NCBI GenBank assembly: GCA_025999775.1
Contig: BNXT01000054.1
Coordinates: 1-7,762, forward strand
From: Bacteroidia bacterium
GTDB lineage: Bacteria > Bacteroidota > Bacteroidia > Bacteroidales > P3
Reading direction: 5' to 3'
DNA length: 7,762 bases
The notes under the pieces were generated by a model that was not told the origin of the DNA, did not search any database, and saw only the letters and a program-made list of their open reading frames with translations. The stretch's first letter is position 1; each line of letters begins with the position of its first letter. Position numbers and translations under genes: made by a program. This document shows, in pieces, positions 1 to 6,067 of the stretch.

Positions 1-127
1 TTCTGTCCCATCGGTGACGTCACCGACTTCAACTTCTACAAATAATGAGGTTCTGTCAGGATTATACGTTTCCTGTAACACGGGTTGTGCCCAACCTAAT
101 TCTCTCCAAATTGCACGAATGCCGAAC
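1..127. repeat. Terminal direct repeat, left copy (circle overlap)
   Basis: These 127 bases are identical to 7636-7762 at the other end, and no mismatch was seen when the two were read side by side. The copy lies inside the 3' part of an AlbA_2-family gene, not at the edge of a mobile element, and it has no inverted ends. The simplest reading is the overlap of a circular assembly with k-mer 127, giving a unique length of 7,635 bp. A tandem duplication in a chromosome would give the same picture. Confidence 0.95.
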
Positions 128-1239
128 AATCCACTACCGGCACGCTCTCCGATATCAATCATGGCAAACATCTTGAAAATGGTTGGATTACGCGGGTCAC
201 TAATTCCACCCTCCAAGGCTTCTTTCATACTGGGTCGAAAAACACCGGGGTTGGCAAACATGATGTTTCCCCGTTTTTTCTCAATCACAATACCACGTCG
301 TCCATAATAATCGGCATGAATAACAGTATTCGCCAACGCTTCCCTCAATGCGACATGCACGGATGTATCACTCGCCCTTTCTACATTGTTCCGAAGCTGG
401 AACGGTATTTTTACATCAGATGTCAGTTTAATAACCACTTTAAAGAAAAAATCAAAGATGTTGCCACTCCATTCGCCCAAATTGGAAACAACCCTGTCGC
501 TCCAACGCCCTGCATCATATATTTCCCTGTAATCCAAAAAATAATCCGGTAAAATCTGCGTGATAACATCCTCCGTTCCAAACATTATCAGACCGGCCAT
601 AGTAGGTTTAAAAAGACCTGACTCCACCCTCCTCAAAGCGCCTATTTTTTGCAGAAAAGCGGCATCATCCAACCCATTCCAAATATGCACCGGCTTCAAT
701 GATTTGAAATGATTGCGATAACGCGCAATACTTTCCGCATCCAAATCACTCGGATTCAATTCATCTATAATCGTGCTGTCGGCAGGTATATCTGATTGGT
801 CGCGCAACATCGCTTTCAGCTCCGCAAGCGTACAATGATAATCCCCTTCGGCATTCCGGCGATAGGCGCCTCCAAGCAAATCATTATTGATATACACCGG
901 TTTATCGTGTCTATCGGCACGTGGCACCTCAACGACAATTATTTCTTTTCCCTCTATTTTTTGAGCATAAACATGACGTTCGGCTAAGATATTGACACTG
1001 ACTTTTTGGTGGTTATTCAACTGATTCCAAATATTCTGTATCTTTTGGGTTGCATCCGTTACACCGGTTATAACTAAATATTTGTTAATTTCCGAAACAC
1101 CAAGCAAAATAACACCTCCATCGGAATTGGCAAAGGCAGAATAACTTTCCCAAAGACTGTTCGGCAGTCCACCTTCAGCCTTTTTTGCCTCCATCCGAAA
1201 ATGCTCGCCTGACGCTATTATGCTTTTAATATCTACCAT
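1..1239 (-). CDS. AlbA_2 / HATPase_c_4 ATP-binding protein (runs off left edge; 419 aa if circular)
   Basis: ATG at 1239 opens 413 codons without a stop down to base 1. If the sequence is circular the frame continues at 7635 and ends with GKWIVL and TAG at 7615, giving 419 residues. Residues about 12-130 read as an AlbA_2 (Schlafen AlbA-like, formerly divergent AAA_4) domain, with FRMEAKKAEGGLP, then SAFANSDGGVILLGV, and YRRNAEGD near 127-133. Residues about 295-395 read as a RecG-like/GHKL ATPase part (HATPase_c_4): REALANTVIHADYYG at 299-313, NPGVF at 330-334, GGISDPRNP at 344-352 and GERAGSG at 364-370. Such proteins are usually named putative transcriptional regulators or ATP-binding proteins, but their true role is unsettled and some sit in defence islands. 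It ends soon after the ATPase part and has no winged-helix tail, unlike its neighbour, whose start lies 41 bp beyond this stop. The ATG at 1239 is only 2 bp after the stop of a decayed SDR tail, and no clear promoter was seen. Confidence 0.88.
   Translation of the reverse strand, partial: MVDIKSIIASGEHFRMEAKKAEGGLPNSLWESYSAFANSDGGVILLGVSEINKYLVITGVTDATQKIQNIWNQLNNHQKVSVNILAERHVYAQKIEGKEIIVVEVPRADRHDKPVYINNDLLGGAYRRNAEGDYHCTLAELKAMLRDQSDIPADSTIIDELNPSDLDAESIARYRNHFKSLKPVHIWNGLDDAAFLQKIGALRRVESGLFKPTMAGLIMFGTEDVITQILPDYFLDYREIYDAGRWSDRVVSNLGEWSGNIFDFFFKVVIKLTSDVKIPFQLRNNVERASDTSVHVALREALANTVIHADYYGRRGIVIEKKRGNIMFANPGVFRPSMKEALEGGISDPRNPTIFKMFAMIDIGERAGSGLFGIRAIWRELGWAQPVLQETYNPDRTSLFVEVEVGDVTDGTE
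11..26. repeat. Perfect 16-bp palindrome
   Basis: TCGGTGACGTCACCGA is identical to its own reverse complement and also occurs at 7646-7661 as part of the terminal repeat (one site in the circle). It lies in the coding sequence for VGDVTDG near the C-terminus of the AlbA_2 protein. The related gene tail near 2719-2731 keeps only part of the symmetry (GTAACATCACCGA), which argues against conserved function of the palindrome itself. No role is claimed. Confidence 0.6.
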
Positions 1240-1241
1240 AA

Positions 1242-1376
1242 CTAATTTTCTTTAAACATTACTCCATCTACACCAAATTATCTGTCCTGTTACATATTCG
1301 GATAAATTACGTGCCCAAAACGTACTGCTTTCACTTCAAAATCGTCCCACTCAATATCCAACAGTCGAGTTAAAAG
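1242..1376 (-). pseudogene. Decayed C-terminal tail of a short-chain dehydrogenase/reductase (SDR)
   Basis: The minus strand here holds protein-like sequence split over two frames. One frame reads TRLLDIEWDDFEVKAVRF to about 1317. A second frame then reads WARNLSEYVTGQIIW (about 1317-1273). The first frame resumes with VDGVMFKEN and a TAG stop at 1244-1242. Joined, this matches the usual SDR ending, where a Phe-Leu-Ala-Ser segment is followed by Tyr-x-Thr-Gly-Gln and Val-Asp-Gly-Gly just before the C-terminus. Two compensating frameshifts and the absence of the Rossmann N-terminus and catalytic Tyr-x-x-x-Lys make it non-functional. It begins directly after the AAA gene's TGA and ends 2 bp before the next ATG, so a former SDR gene was cut off by the AAA gene. 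SDRs are common in sugar-modification clusters, which fits the neuB neighbourhood. The assignment rests on short motifs. Confidence 0.5.
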
Positions 1377-2573
1377 TCAGTATAAAAGCCCAAACATCCA
1401 CAACGGAATTTTGCTACCAAAACCCATTTCTGCATCGTCTATCGCCAAATACGAGTCAGGCAAATCGGCTATTTGTGTGAATTTTTTGCCGCTACCGCCC
1501 ACCTCAAAAACATATTTATCATTAACAATAAAATCGCCCTGTGCGGCATCCTCAACCTTTCCGATAACACGTAATTGATTGAAGAAGAAAGTTTCGCGCA
1601 AATTGCCGATATTGGTATTATTCTCGCCGAGCGAATATGCCAAATTTGGATTGTCCAAAAATATCTTTGCGGGTTTGCTCAAATATTTCAGATTTTTACT
1701 CGGATTTCGCAACAAACCCAACAGCCGCGAACGCTCCAATAATTCGAGCGATTTAAGCAAGTTACTGCGCTGAATTTCAACCTGAATGCCAAGTTGCGAC
1801 ATATTGGGTGTGAAAGGTGTCATTCCCGAAATCACGGCAAGCAGTCGTTTGAGTTTCTGGATTGTAACAAATTCAACTTTTTCAACGGCGGGTAAATCCG
1901 TTTCAAGCACGGCATTTACGGTGTTCAGCAAGCGCAAACGATAAGTAGGCAAATCCTCTTTGTAATACGGGAAATAGCCTGATTGTAAATATTTTCGGAA
2001 AAGTGGCAAAATTGTTATGTCTCTGATAATTTCAGAAGCGATTGAAACATGATTTTTCAACAAATCGTCCAAAGAAATAGCCGGAATTTTCTTAATACCT
2101 TCAAATTCCAAAAATTCACGAAACGATAAGCCGAAAAGTTCATAACTGATTGCACGGCGACTCAAATCAGCATTGCCCTTGTAAATATTCAAAATTGACG
2201 ACCCCGAAAACACCACTTTTGCCTGCGGATACGAATCGTAAATATTTTTCAATTCCTGTGCCCAAGTGTCGTATGGATATTTATGAACCTCGTCAATGAA
2301 AAAATGCGTAACGCCTTCTTGCCAAAGTTTGCGAACAACATCAACCAAACGATTGGTCGAAAAATACAACTCGTCTAAACTCGTATAAAATGCCTGCGAT
2401 ACATCAAGATTTTGCTTGATGTATTGCAGCAACAAAGTCGTTTTTCCTGTGCCTCTTGCGCCAATAACGGCAAAAAGCCGATTATCCCAGTTAACATTCG
2501 GCATCAGGTAGCGAACAAACTGATTATCTGTCTGTTCTATTTTTTTTCGATATGTATTTATCAATGTTTCCAC
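1377..2573 (-). CDS. AAA-family ATPase (AAA_14 with DUF4143-like C-terminal part)
   Basis: A 398-residue P-loop ATPase. Walker A is GARGTGKTT at 38-46, Walker B is FFIDEVHKYP at 91-100, a sensor-like FSGSS lies at 122-126, and an arginine pair (SRRAISYELFGLSFREF) near 138-153 resembles the arginine-finger region of this family. Residues about 235-290 look like a winged helix. The end resembles the PD-(D/E)xK-like tail of DUF4143 ATPases, with E326, D347, E357 (FEVGG) and Lys at 363-364. The terminal PLWMFGLLY is the expected family ending, so the protein appears full length. The function of these ATPases is unknown; they occur widely as single genes in Bacteroidota and archaea. The start is GTG at 2573, because an in-frame TAA lies six codons upstream and the first ATG (codon 24) would cut into the conserved N-terminus. 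It has its own promoter and is flanked on both sides by decayed tails of other genes, suggesting it arrived as a separate unit. Confidence 0.88.
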   Translation of the reverse strand: METLINTYRKKIEQTDNQFVRYLMPNVNWDNRLFAVIGARGTGKTTLLLQYIKQNLDVSQAFYTSLDELYFSTNRLVDVVRKLWQEGVTHFFIDEVHKYPYDTWAQELKNIYDSYPQAKVVFSGSSILNIYKGNADLSRRAISYELFGLSFREFLEFEGIKKIPAISLDDLLKNHVSIASEIIRDITILPLFRKYLQSGYFPYYKEDLPTYRLRLLNTVNAVLETDLPAVEKVEFVTIQKLKRLLAVISGMTPFTPNMSQLGIQVEIQRSNLLKSLELLERSRLLGLLRNPSKNLKYLSKPAKIFLDNPNLAYSLGENNTNIGNLRETFFFNQLRVIGKVEDAAQGDFIVNDKYVFEVGGSGKKFTQIADLPDSYLAIDDAEMGFGSKIPLWMFGLLY

Positions 2574-2594
2574 AAAGGGGTATATTTAAAAGTG

Positions 2595-2622
2595 CAAAGA
2601 TATAAATTTTTGCATATTGAAA
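2595..2622 (-). promoter_or_regulatory. Bacteroidota-type promoter for the AAA ATPase gene
   Basis: On the minus strand 2602-2595 reads TATCTTTG, a full match to the Bacteroidota -7 consensus TAnnTTTG, followed by CA as is typical. The -33 element is poor: TTTC at 2622-2619, 16 bp upstream, against a consensus TTTG usually 19-21 bp away. The GTG start is 21 bp downstream of the motif, so the 5' leader would be short. Confidence 0.6.
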
Positions 2623-2660
2623 ACTGCATTTTTTTAATAAATCGTATATTCAAATATGCA
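2611..2660. repeat. Imperfect inverted repeat upstream of the AAA promoter
   Basis: TGCATATTGA (2611-2620) and TCAAATATGCA (2650-2660) are inverted copies differing by one base, separated by 29 bp of A/T-rich DNA. The left arm overlaps the spacer of the predicted promoter, so it could be an operator. In a stretch this A/T-rich, chance is a fair alternative. Confidence 0.3.
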
Positions 2661-2681
2661 ATTGGTGTAAATCATTGATGC

Positions 2682-2762
2682 TTAGGAAATTGTACGCTTA
2701 GTGCCAGACATCTTTTGAGTAACATCACCGATTTTAACTTCTATGAATAATGTCGTTCTGTA
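2682..2762 (-). pseudogene. Remnant 3' end of a third AlbA_2/HATPase-type gene
   Basis: Bases 2719-2761 match bases 14-56 of the window at 35 of 43 positions without gaps. Read on the minus strand in the same frame they give YRTTLFIEVKIGDVT, parallel to DRTSLFVEVEVGDVT in the 419-aa protein. The frame then continues for 11 codons to a TAA at 2684-2682, about one codon longer than the intact gene's tail. Upstream the match stops and a TGA (2771-2769) closes the frame, so only about 26 codons survive. Differences are mostly at third codon positions or conservative, so this is an old paralogue and not a recent copy. It sits between the FkbM gene and the AAA promoter and marks a recombination boundary. 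Confidence 0.65.
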
Positions 2763-2835
2763 TCGCAGTCATCTTGCAACCTACTTTCGATTTTCCGCCA
2801 ATCTTTTGTCGCCTAACAAGTTTTCCAAATCGTTT

Positions 2836-3684
2836 TTATTGTTTCGACGTGATATAATTGCCTCGTGTCAAAAAAATGTTCTCTCCTATTTGCCATTCAT
2901 GGTCAAATCCATTGGTATTGTTGTAGAACGCTCTACTACAGCCATCTTTAAGCCGGTCGTGCAACTCAACAATTATTGATTTCATATTCTTAATCCACGT
3001 TTCACTATTCTCAAACACCTCTTTTTCGGCGCCTTCGATGTCCATTTTAAGAATGTCAACAGTTTGAATTTTATAGTCTTCAAGTATTTTGTCAATCGTA
3101 ATTGTTTTTGTCAGATGTTCTTTGGTAACGGAAATATTTAGTTGCTGTTGGGCACTATCGGCGCCAACCATAAATCCGGAACTACTTCCGGCACCGGTGA
3201 AGCCCGGATTAAACAAATTCAACTCTGTTATAGTATTCCAAAGAGCAGCTTGCAGTGGGATGATGTTAGAATAATCCTTCGTGTTTTGCACCAGCATCTT
3301 ATAGTTTTCTAACTCGGGTTCGATGGCTATTATAGTTGCAGTAGGGTATCGATTGGCAAAATAAACGCTGGCAAGCCCTATATTTGCTCCGGCATCAATA
3401 ATACAAACAGGTTGTGCTTCAACCGAAATATCATACACTCCGCCACAAAATATTTCAACATACAACCATTCGTCCGATGTTACTTCTCTGCTATAAAATG
3501 GATTTCTTCGGATGTAAAGCGGAAATAAACAATCTTTACGAGTAATTTTTACTATTTTACCCCCCCCCCCATAACTCGCTGATTTACAGCGAGTTATGGA
3601 CACAACATGCCCTGATTTGTAGAGTTGCAGTTGCAACTTCACCTTTTTTAATAACTCTTTTAATAAATTTAATAACATTCTCAT
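2836..3684 (-). CDS. FkbM-family SAM-dependent methyltransferase
   Basis: A 282-residue protein with FkbM-family features. SAM-binding motif I is IDAGANIGLAS at 95-105, followed by AIEPE near 120-124. The signature DILKMDIEGAEKEVFE lies at about 210-225, IIVELHD at about 237-243 and a C-terminal ENIFLTRGNY. FkbM enzymes O-methylate sugars or small metabolites; in glycan clusters they are thought to cap or decorate surface polysaccharide. The start is ATG at 3684, with a second ATG two codons later. The N-terminus (about 1-30) is Leu/Lys-rich and amphipathic rather than a signal peptide. Codons 39-42 (GGGG) are encoded by a run of 11 G, where one base gained or lost stops translation almost at once. 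The gene lies 72 bp after the 212-aa gene and may share its transcript. Loss of function by sequencing error in the tract would be easy, yet the frame given here is open. Confidence 0.9.
   Translation of the reverse strand: MRMLLNLLKELLKKVKLQLQLYKSGHVVSITRCKSASYGGGGKIVKITRKDCLFPLYIRRNPFYSREVTSDEWLYVEIFCGGVYDISVEAQPVCIIDAGANIGLASVYFANRYPTATIIAIEPELENYKMLVQNTKDYSNIIPLQAALWNTITELNLFNPGFTGAGSSSGFMVGADSAQQQLNISVTKEHLTKTITIDKILEDYKIQTVDILKMDIEGAEKEVFENSETWIKNMKSIIVELHDRLKDGCSRAFYNNTNGFDHEWQIGENIFLTRGNYITSKQ
3560..3570 (-). repeat. 11-bp poly-G tract in FkbM coding strand (candidate phase-variation switch)
   Basis: Eleven consecutive C on the given strand, so G on the coding strand, cover codons 39-42. 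The present length keeps the frame open (GGG GGG GGG GGT). With 12 G the next codon is TAA. With 10 G the sequence becomes GTA AAA TAG. Either single-base slip therefore truncates the enzyme near residue 43-45, before the SAM-binding domain. Runs of this length are known slippage sites in phase-variable surface genes of other bacteria. Switching here is inferred. Confidence 0.7.
3569..3599. repeat. 13-bp perfect inverted repeat beside the poly-G tract
   Basis: CCATAACTCGCTG (3569-3581) and CAGCGAGTTATGG (3587-3599) are exact inverted copies with a 5-base loop ATTTA. The stem shares its last two bases with the poly-C run. It is inside the FkbM gene (codons about 29-39), where conserved family motifs have not begun. 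A stable stem at the edge of a homopolymer could stall replication and favour slippage, or it may have arisen by templated correction of an imperfect palindrome. Confidence 0.7.
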
Positions 3685-3756
3685 TTTTTTATATTTAAAA
3701 ATTTTTGCAAATCCAAACTCTCAAACCGTGATTGTTAATAACTGTTTTTGTAACTC

Positions 3757-4395
3757 TTAACTACATAAAGCATCAACCGTTCCATAACACATCCGCAACG
3801 CCAAATGTCGATGGATACTGAACCCGTTTTTATTCACACCATCTATATCGTGATACTTGCCCACATAAATTCTATCGCCATTATGGTCGGTGTCGCTGCA
3901 CCAAACAAAATCGTGCTGCCATAAAACTTCTTTGGCATGAAACCAATAGGCGAAAAAGGCGTAGGCGCACAAAATGGCTGGAGGAAAATGTATGCATGTT
4001 TTTAACAGTTCATCCGGCAGTATGGCACGAGTTTCGGGAATAATCTCCTTTCGCAACAAATACCATTGGTTTGCCAATGTTGTTTCCATAAAATCTTCCT
4101 GTAAATACCAATCTTGGTTGTAAAAACAAGGCTCTGATATGTCAGGATTTATGCCATATTGTTTTCGTAACGACAGCAAATTCAAGCGCTCGCCGCTTGT
4201 CGTCTTCGCCGTTCCCAATACTAAGATATAATCTGTAGCATACGTTGCAAGTTCTTTGGGGGTGTATTGAATAGCCGGAATGTCTTGCGGTACAGCCACC
4301 GGAAAATTCTCAGCAATGGCTTGTAACTCCTGTTGTCCGATAAAATTTTTGCCAAACAGAGATTTTGCTTCTTCTATGGTTGCTTTTCTTTCCAT
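3757..4395 (-). CDS. Conserved-looking hypothetical protein in the neuB operon
   Basis: A 212-residue protein that I do not recognise. It has no signal peptide or clear membrane segment; the hydrophobic stretch FPPAILCAYAFFAYWF (137-152) is rich in aromatics and probably a buried helix. It contains many Trp, Tyr and His residues. The C-terminal part has WCSDTDHNGDRIYVGKY (165-181) followed by GVNKNGFSIHRH (186-197). That spacing loosely recalls the W-S-x-T ... G-F-S-x-R pattern of DUF1566/FISUMP-type domains, but the likeness is weak. ATG at 4395 overlaps the end of the ydcF-like gene by 22 bp, which implies translational coupling and joint work with neuB and ydcF. It could be an accessory sugar-modifying or surface-glycan protein; no function is claimed. 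Confidence 0.8.
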   Translation of the reverse strand: MERKATIEEAKSLFGKNFIGQQELQAIAENFPVAVPQDIPAIQYTPKELATYATDYILVLGTAKTTSGERLNLLSLRKQYGINPDISEPCFYNQDWYLQEDFMETTLANQWYLLRKEIIPETRAILPDELLKTCIHFPPAILCAYAFFAYWFHAKEVLWQHDFVWCSDTDHNGDRIYVGKYHDIDGVNKNGFSIHRHLALRMCYGTVDALCS

Positions 4396-4958
4396 TCCTG
4401 ATACATTATCATTTCTTTGGCGGTTGCCAAATGCCCCATAAGCGTGTATTTTTCTATTCTGTCAAATTCCTGCTGCAATCGCTCAATTCTTTTCCCCCAT
4501 GGGTTTTGCACAAACCAACTCAGGTTTCTTACCGGAGCGTTGTATAAAATTATGTTAGGGGATTTGTCCAGTACTTCTCTCAGAAACGTCAGGTAGGCTC
4601 TGTATTGATGCTCGTGGGTAGCCACTAAAATCAACCTTTCCCATCCGCGCTCAATGGACATTCCAACAACTTCAACAGCTTGTTCACGCGTATTGAGCGA
4701 TTTATCTTCATGAATAATCGCATCTTCCGGAACGCCGGTTTTTAGGATGTGGGGCAACACATCAATATAAGGGAAACTACCATATTCATAATCGGTTATG
4801 CCTCCGCTGAATATGATTTTATTTGCCCACCTGTCATTGTACAAATCCACTGCTTTTTGATAGCGATTAAGTCCATCGCCTTCAAGCAATACAATGGCGT
4901 CCGACACCTTTAAGGTGTCGTTGTCAATAAGCGCTATGGCTATCTCTCGTTCCGTCAT
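4374..4958 (-). CDS. DUF218 (YdcF/ElyC/SanA-like) protein
   Basis: This gene encodes 194 residues from ATG at 4958. An in-frame TTG at 4976 would add six residues and overlap neuB, but the ATG lies 2 bp after the neuB stop, so I prefer it. DUF218 features appear in order: DAIVLLEGDGLNRYQKAVDLY near the N-terminus, IIFSGG, the HEDKSLNTREQA segment and LILVATHEHQYRA. These give the usual nucleotide-binding-like Rossmann core with conserved Asp, Gly-rich, Glu/Asn-Thr and His-x-x-Arg-Ala elements. Many relatives (ElyC, SanA) are membrane-anchored and affect envelope polysaccharide; this one has no membrane segment and should be cytoplasmic. DUF218 biochemistry is unresolved. Tight packing between neuB and the 212-aa gene suggests a step in activated-sugar metabolism. 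A 9-bp perfect inverted repeat with a 1-base centre lies in its early codons. Confidence 0.88.
   Translation of the reverse strand: MTEREIAIALIDNDTLKVSDAIVLLEGDGLNRYQKAVDLYNDRWANKIIFSGGITDYEYGSFPYIDVLPHILKTGVPEDAIIHEDKSLNTREQAVEVVGMSIERGWERLILVATHEHQYRAYLTFLREVLDKSPNIILYNAPVRNLSWFVQNPWGKRIERLQQEFDRIEKYTLMGHLATAKEMIMYQEWKEKQP
4902..4920. repeat. 19-bp palindrome inside the ydcF-like gene
   Basis: CGACACCTT and AAGGTGTCG are exact inverted arms around a single T. It encodes DTLKVSD in the ydcF-like protein, about 40 bp after the ATG. The arms could pair in the mRNA only with a larger loop than one base, so it would act mainly as a DNA-level site if at all. It is most likely coincidental. Confidence 0.4.
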
Positions 4959-4960
4959 TG

Positions 4961-6022
4961 TTAAATACTTTCCCAAAAAATCGGCATTCCCTTTTCAATG
5001 TCTTTTGCGGCTTTTTTCCCCGCTACGATGCTTTTGAATTTCGGCGGTATCCCTAATGCCGGACGAAGCACATCAATATCTTCAAGCCGTATCTCCTCAC
5101 CTGCTTTTATATCGCGCTTGGCGTAAAGGCTGCGACGTTGTACGATGACGGTTTCGCTCTCTTCCGCTACCACGAATTTCTGCGTACTGCCCATTGCTGC
5201 TTCCAATGCGCGAACATCTTTCACCATCTGGGTAAATTGTTCCACGTCCATTGAGTGGTTATGGTCGGGACCTTTGTCTTTTTTGTTTAGCGTAAAATGT
5301 TTTTCGATGACACATGCGCCGAGGGCAATAGAACCCAGTACCACCACACTACCGGGTGAATGGTCGGAATAGCCGGTCAGAATATCAAACGACTTCTTGT
5401 AATTGCGCAACACATTGATGTTGGCACTTTCGACCAGCGATGGGTAGTTTGTAATACACTGCATCAACACTAAATCGTTGCAACCTGCATCTTGAATGGT
5501 GCGCACCGCCTCATCAATTTCGGACATCGTAGCATCGCCTGTTGCCAAAAATAACGGCTTACCCGTTTTAGCAATATACGCCAGCATTTCGAGCCACGTA
5601 ATATCACCCGACCCAATTTTGATGTAGGGCACACCTACCTCTACGCACAAATCCACCGCCTCAAAATCGTAAGGCGAACTCGAAAAGTCGATGCCGATTT
5701 TGGTGCAGTAGTCTGCCAATTCTTTGTGCCATGCGCGGGGAAATTCCGCATCACGAAACACCTCGTCCACACCGCGCCCCCACGTACCATGCACGCCTTT
5801 GAGGGTCATGGAAGCAAAACCTTTGCCCGATACAATCTTATCGGCAAGGAAACTTTGAAACTTGGCACAATCAGCACCGGCAGCCTTTGCGGCATCAATA
5901 AGTTTTTTTGCCTTGTTGATGTCGTTATCAAAATTTGCGCCGATTTCGGCAATGATGTAGGCAGGGTGTCCCTTGCCTATCAAGCGATTGCCGATTTTAA
6001 TTTGTTTGTTGAATGGAGTCAT
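4961..6022 (-). CDS. neuB: Nonulosonic-acid synthase, NeuB family (N-acetylneuraminate synthase-like)
   Basis: A 353-residue full-length enzyme. Family members condense phosphoenolpyruvate with an N-acylated hexosamine such as ManNAc to make a nine-carbon sialic-acid-like sugar in the cytoplasm. The TIM-barrel motifs are IAEIGANFDND (24-34), KFQSF (54-58), SSSPYD (114-119), KIGSGD (135-140), ATGDATM (160-166), YSDHSPG (218-224), EKHFTL (240-245) and GPDHNHSMD (251-259). His221 and His242 correspond to the metal-binding pair, and Glu26 and Lys54 to the PEP-site residues. The C-terminal SAF/antifreeze-like domain begins at RRSLYAKRDIKAGEEI (296-311) and includes the Arg of VLRPALGI (317-324) that reaches into the partner's active site in the dimer. 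Motifs fit NeuB or LegI better than PseI, but substrate cannot be fixed from sequence. It heads a packed operon with the ydcF-like and 212-aa genes. No CMP-sugar synthetase, epimerase or transferase is present in the window. Confidence 0.92.
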   Translation of the reverse strand: MTPFNKQIKIGNRLIGKGHPAYIIAEIGANFDNDINKAKKLIDAAKAAGADCAKFQSFLADKIVSGKGFASMTLKGVHGTWGRGVDEVFRDAEFPRAWHKELADYCTKIGIDFSSSPYDFEAVDLCVEVGVPYIKIGSGDITWLEMLAYIAKTGKPLFLATGDATMSEIDEAVRTIQDAGCNDLVLMQCITNYPSLVESANINVLRNYKKSFDILTGYSDHSPGSVVVLGSIALGACVIEKHFTLNKKDKGPDHNHSMDVEQFTQMVKDVRALEAAMGSTQKFVVAEESETVIVQRRSLYAKRDIKAGEEIRLEDIDVLRPALGIPPKFKSIVAGKKAAKDIEKGMPIFWESI

Positions 6023-6067
6023 TATTTATATTATTTATGATTTCAAATATTTCTACATCGTAATGTA

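Noticed and set aside
16..23. TGACGTCA as a CRE-type regulatory element
   Set aside because: That element belongs to eukaryotic regulation; here it is inside a bacterial coding sequence.
1..127. Terminal repeats as transposon ends or LTR-like repeats
   Set aside because: They are direct, inside one gene, without terminal inverted repeats, target duplication or transposase, and their length fits an assembly overlap.
14..987. Several open frames on the plus strand over 14-987
   Set aside because: They lie opposite a continuous 413-codon minus-strand gene with clear AlbA_2 and HATPase motifs, and they show no domain features.
1290..1376. C-terminal extension of the AAA ATPase by readthrough of its TGA
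   Set aside because: The frame stays open for 28 codons, but the protein already ends with the usual family tail and the downstream sequence fits an SDR remnant better.
3560..3570. Poly-G tract as a simple sequencing or assembly error
   Set aside because: Not excluded, but the stated length keeps the FkbM frame intact on both sides, while one-base errors would break it.
4959..4976. TTG start at 4976 for the ydcF-like gene
   Set aside because: An ATG at 4958, 2 bp after the neuB stop, gives the normal operon spacing and keeps the whole conserved domain.
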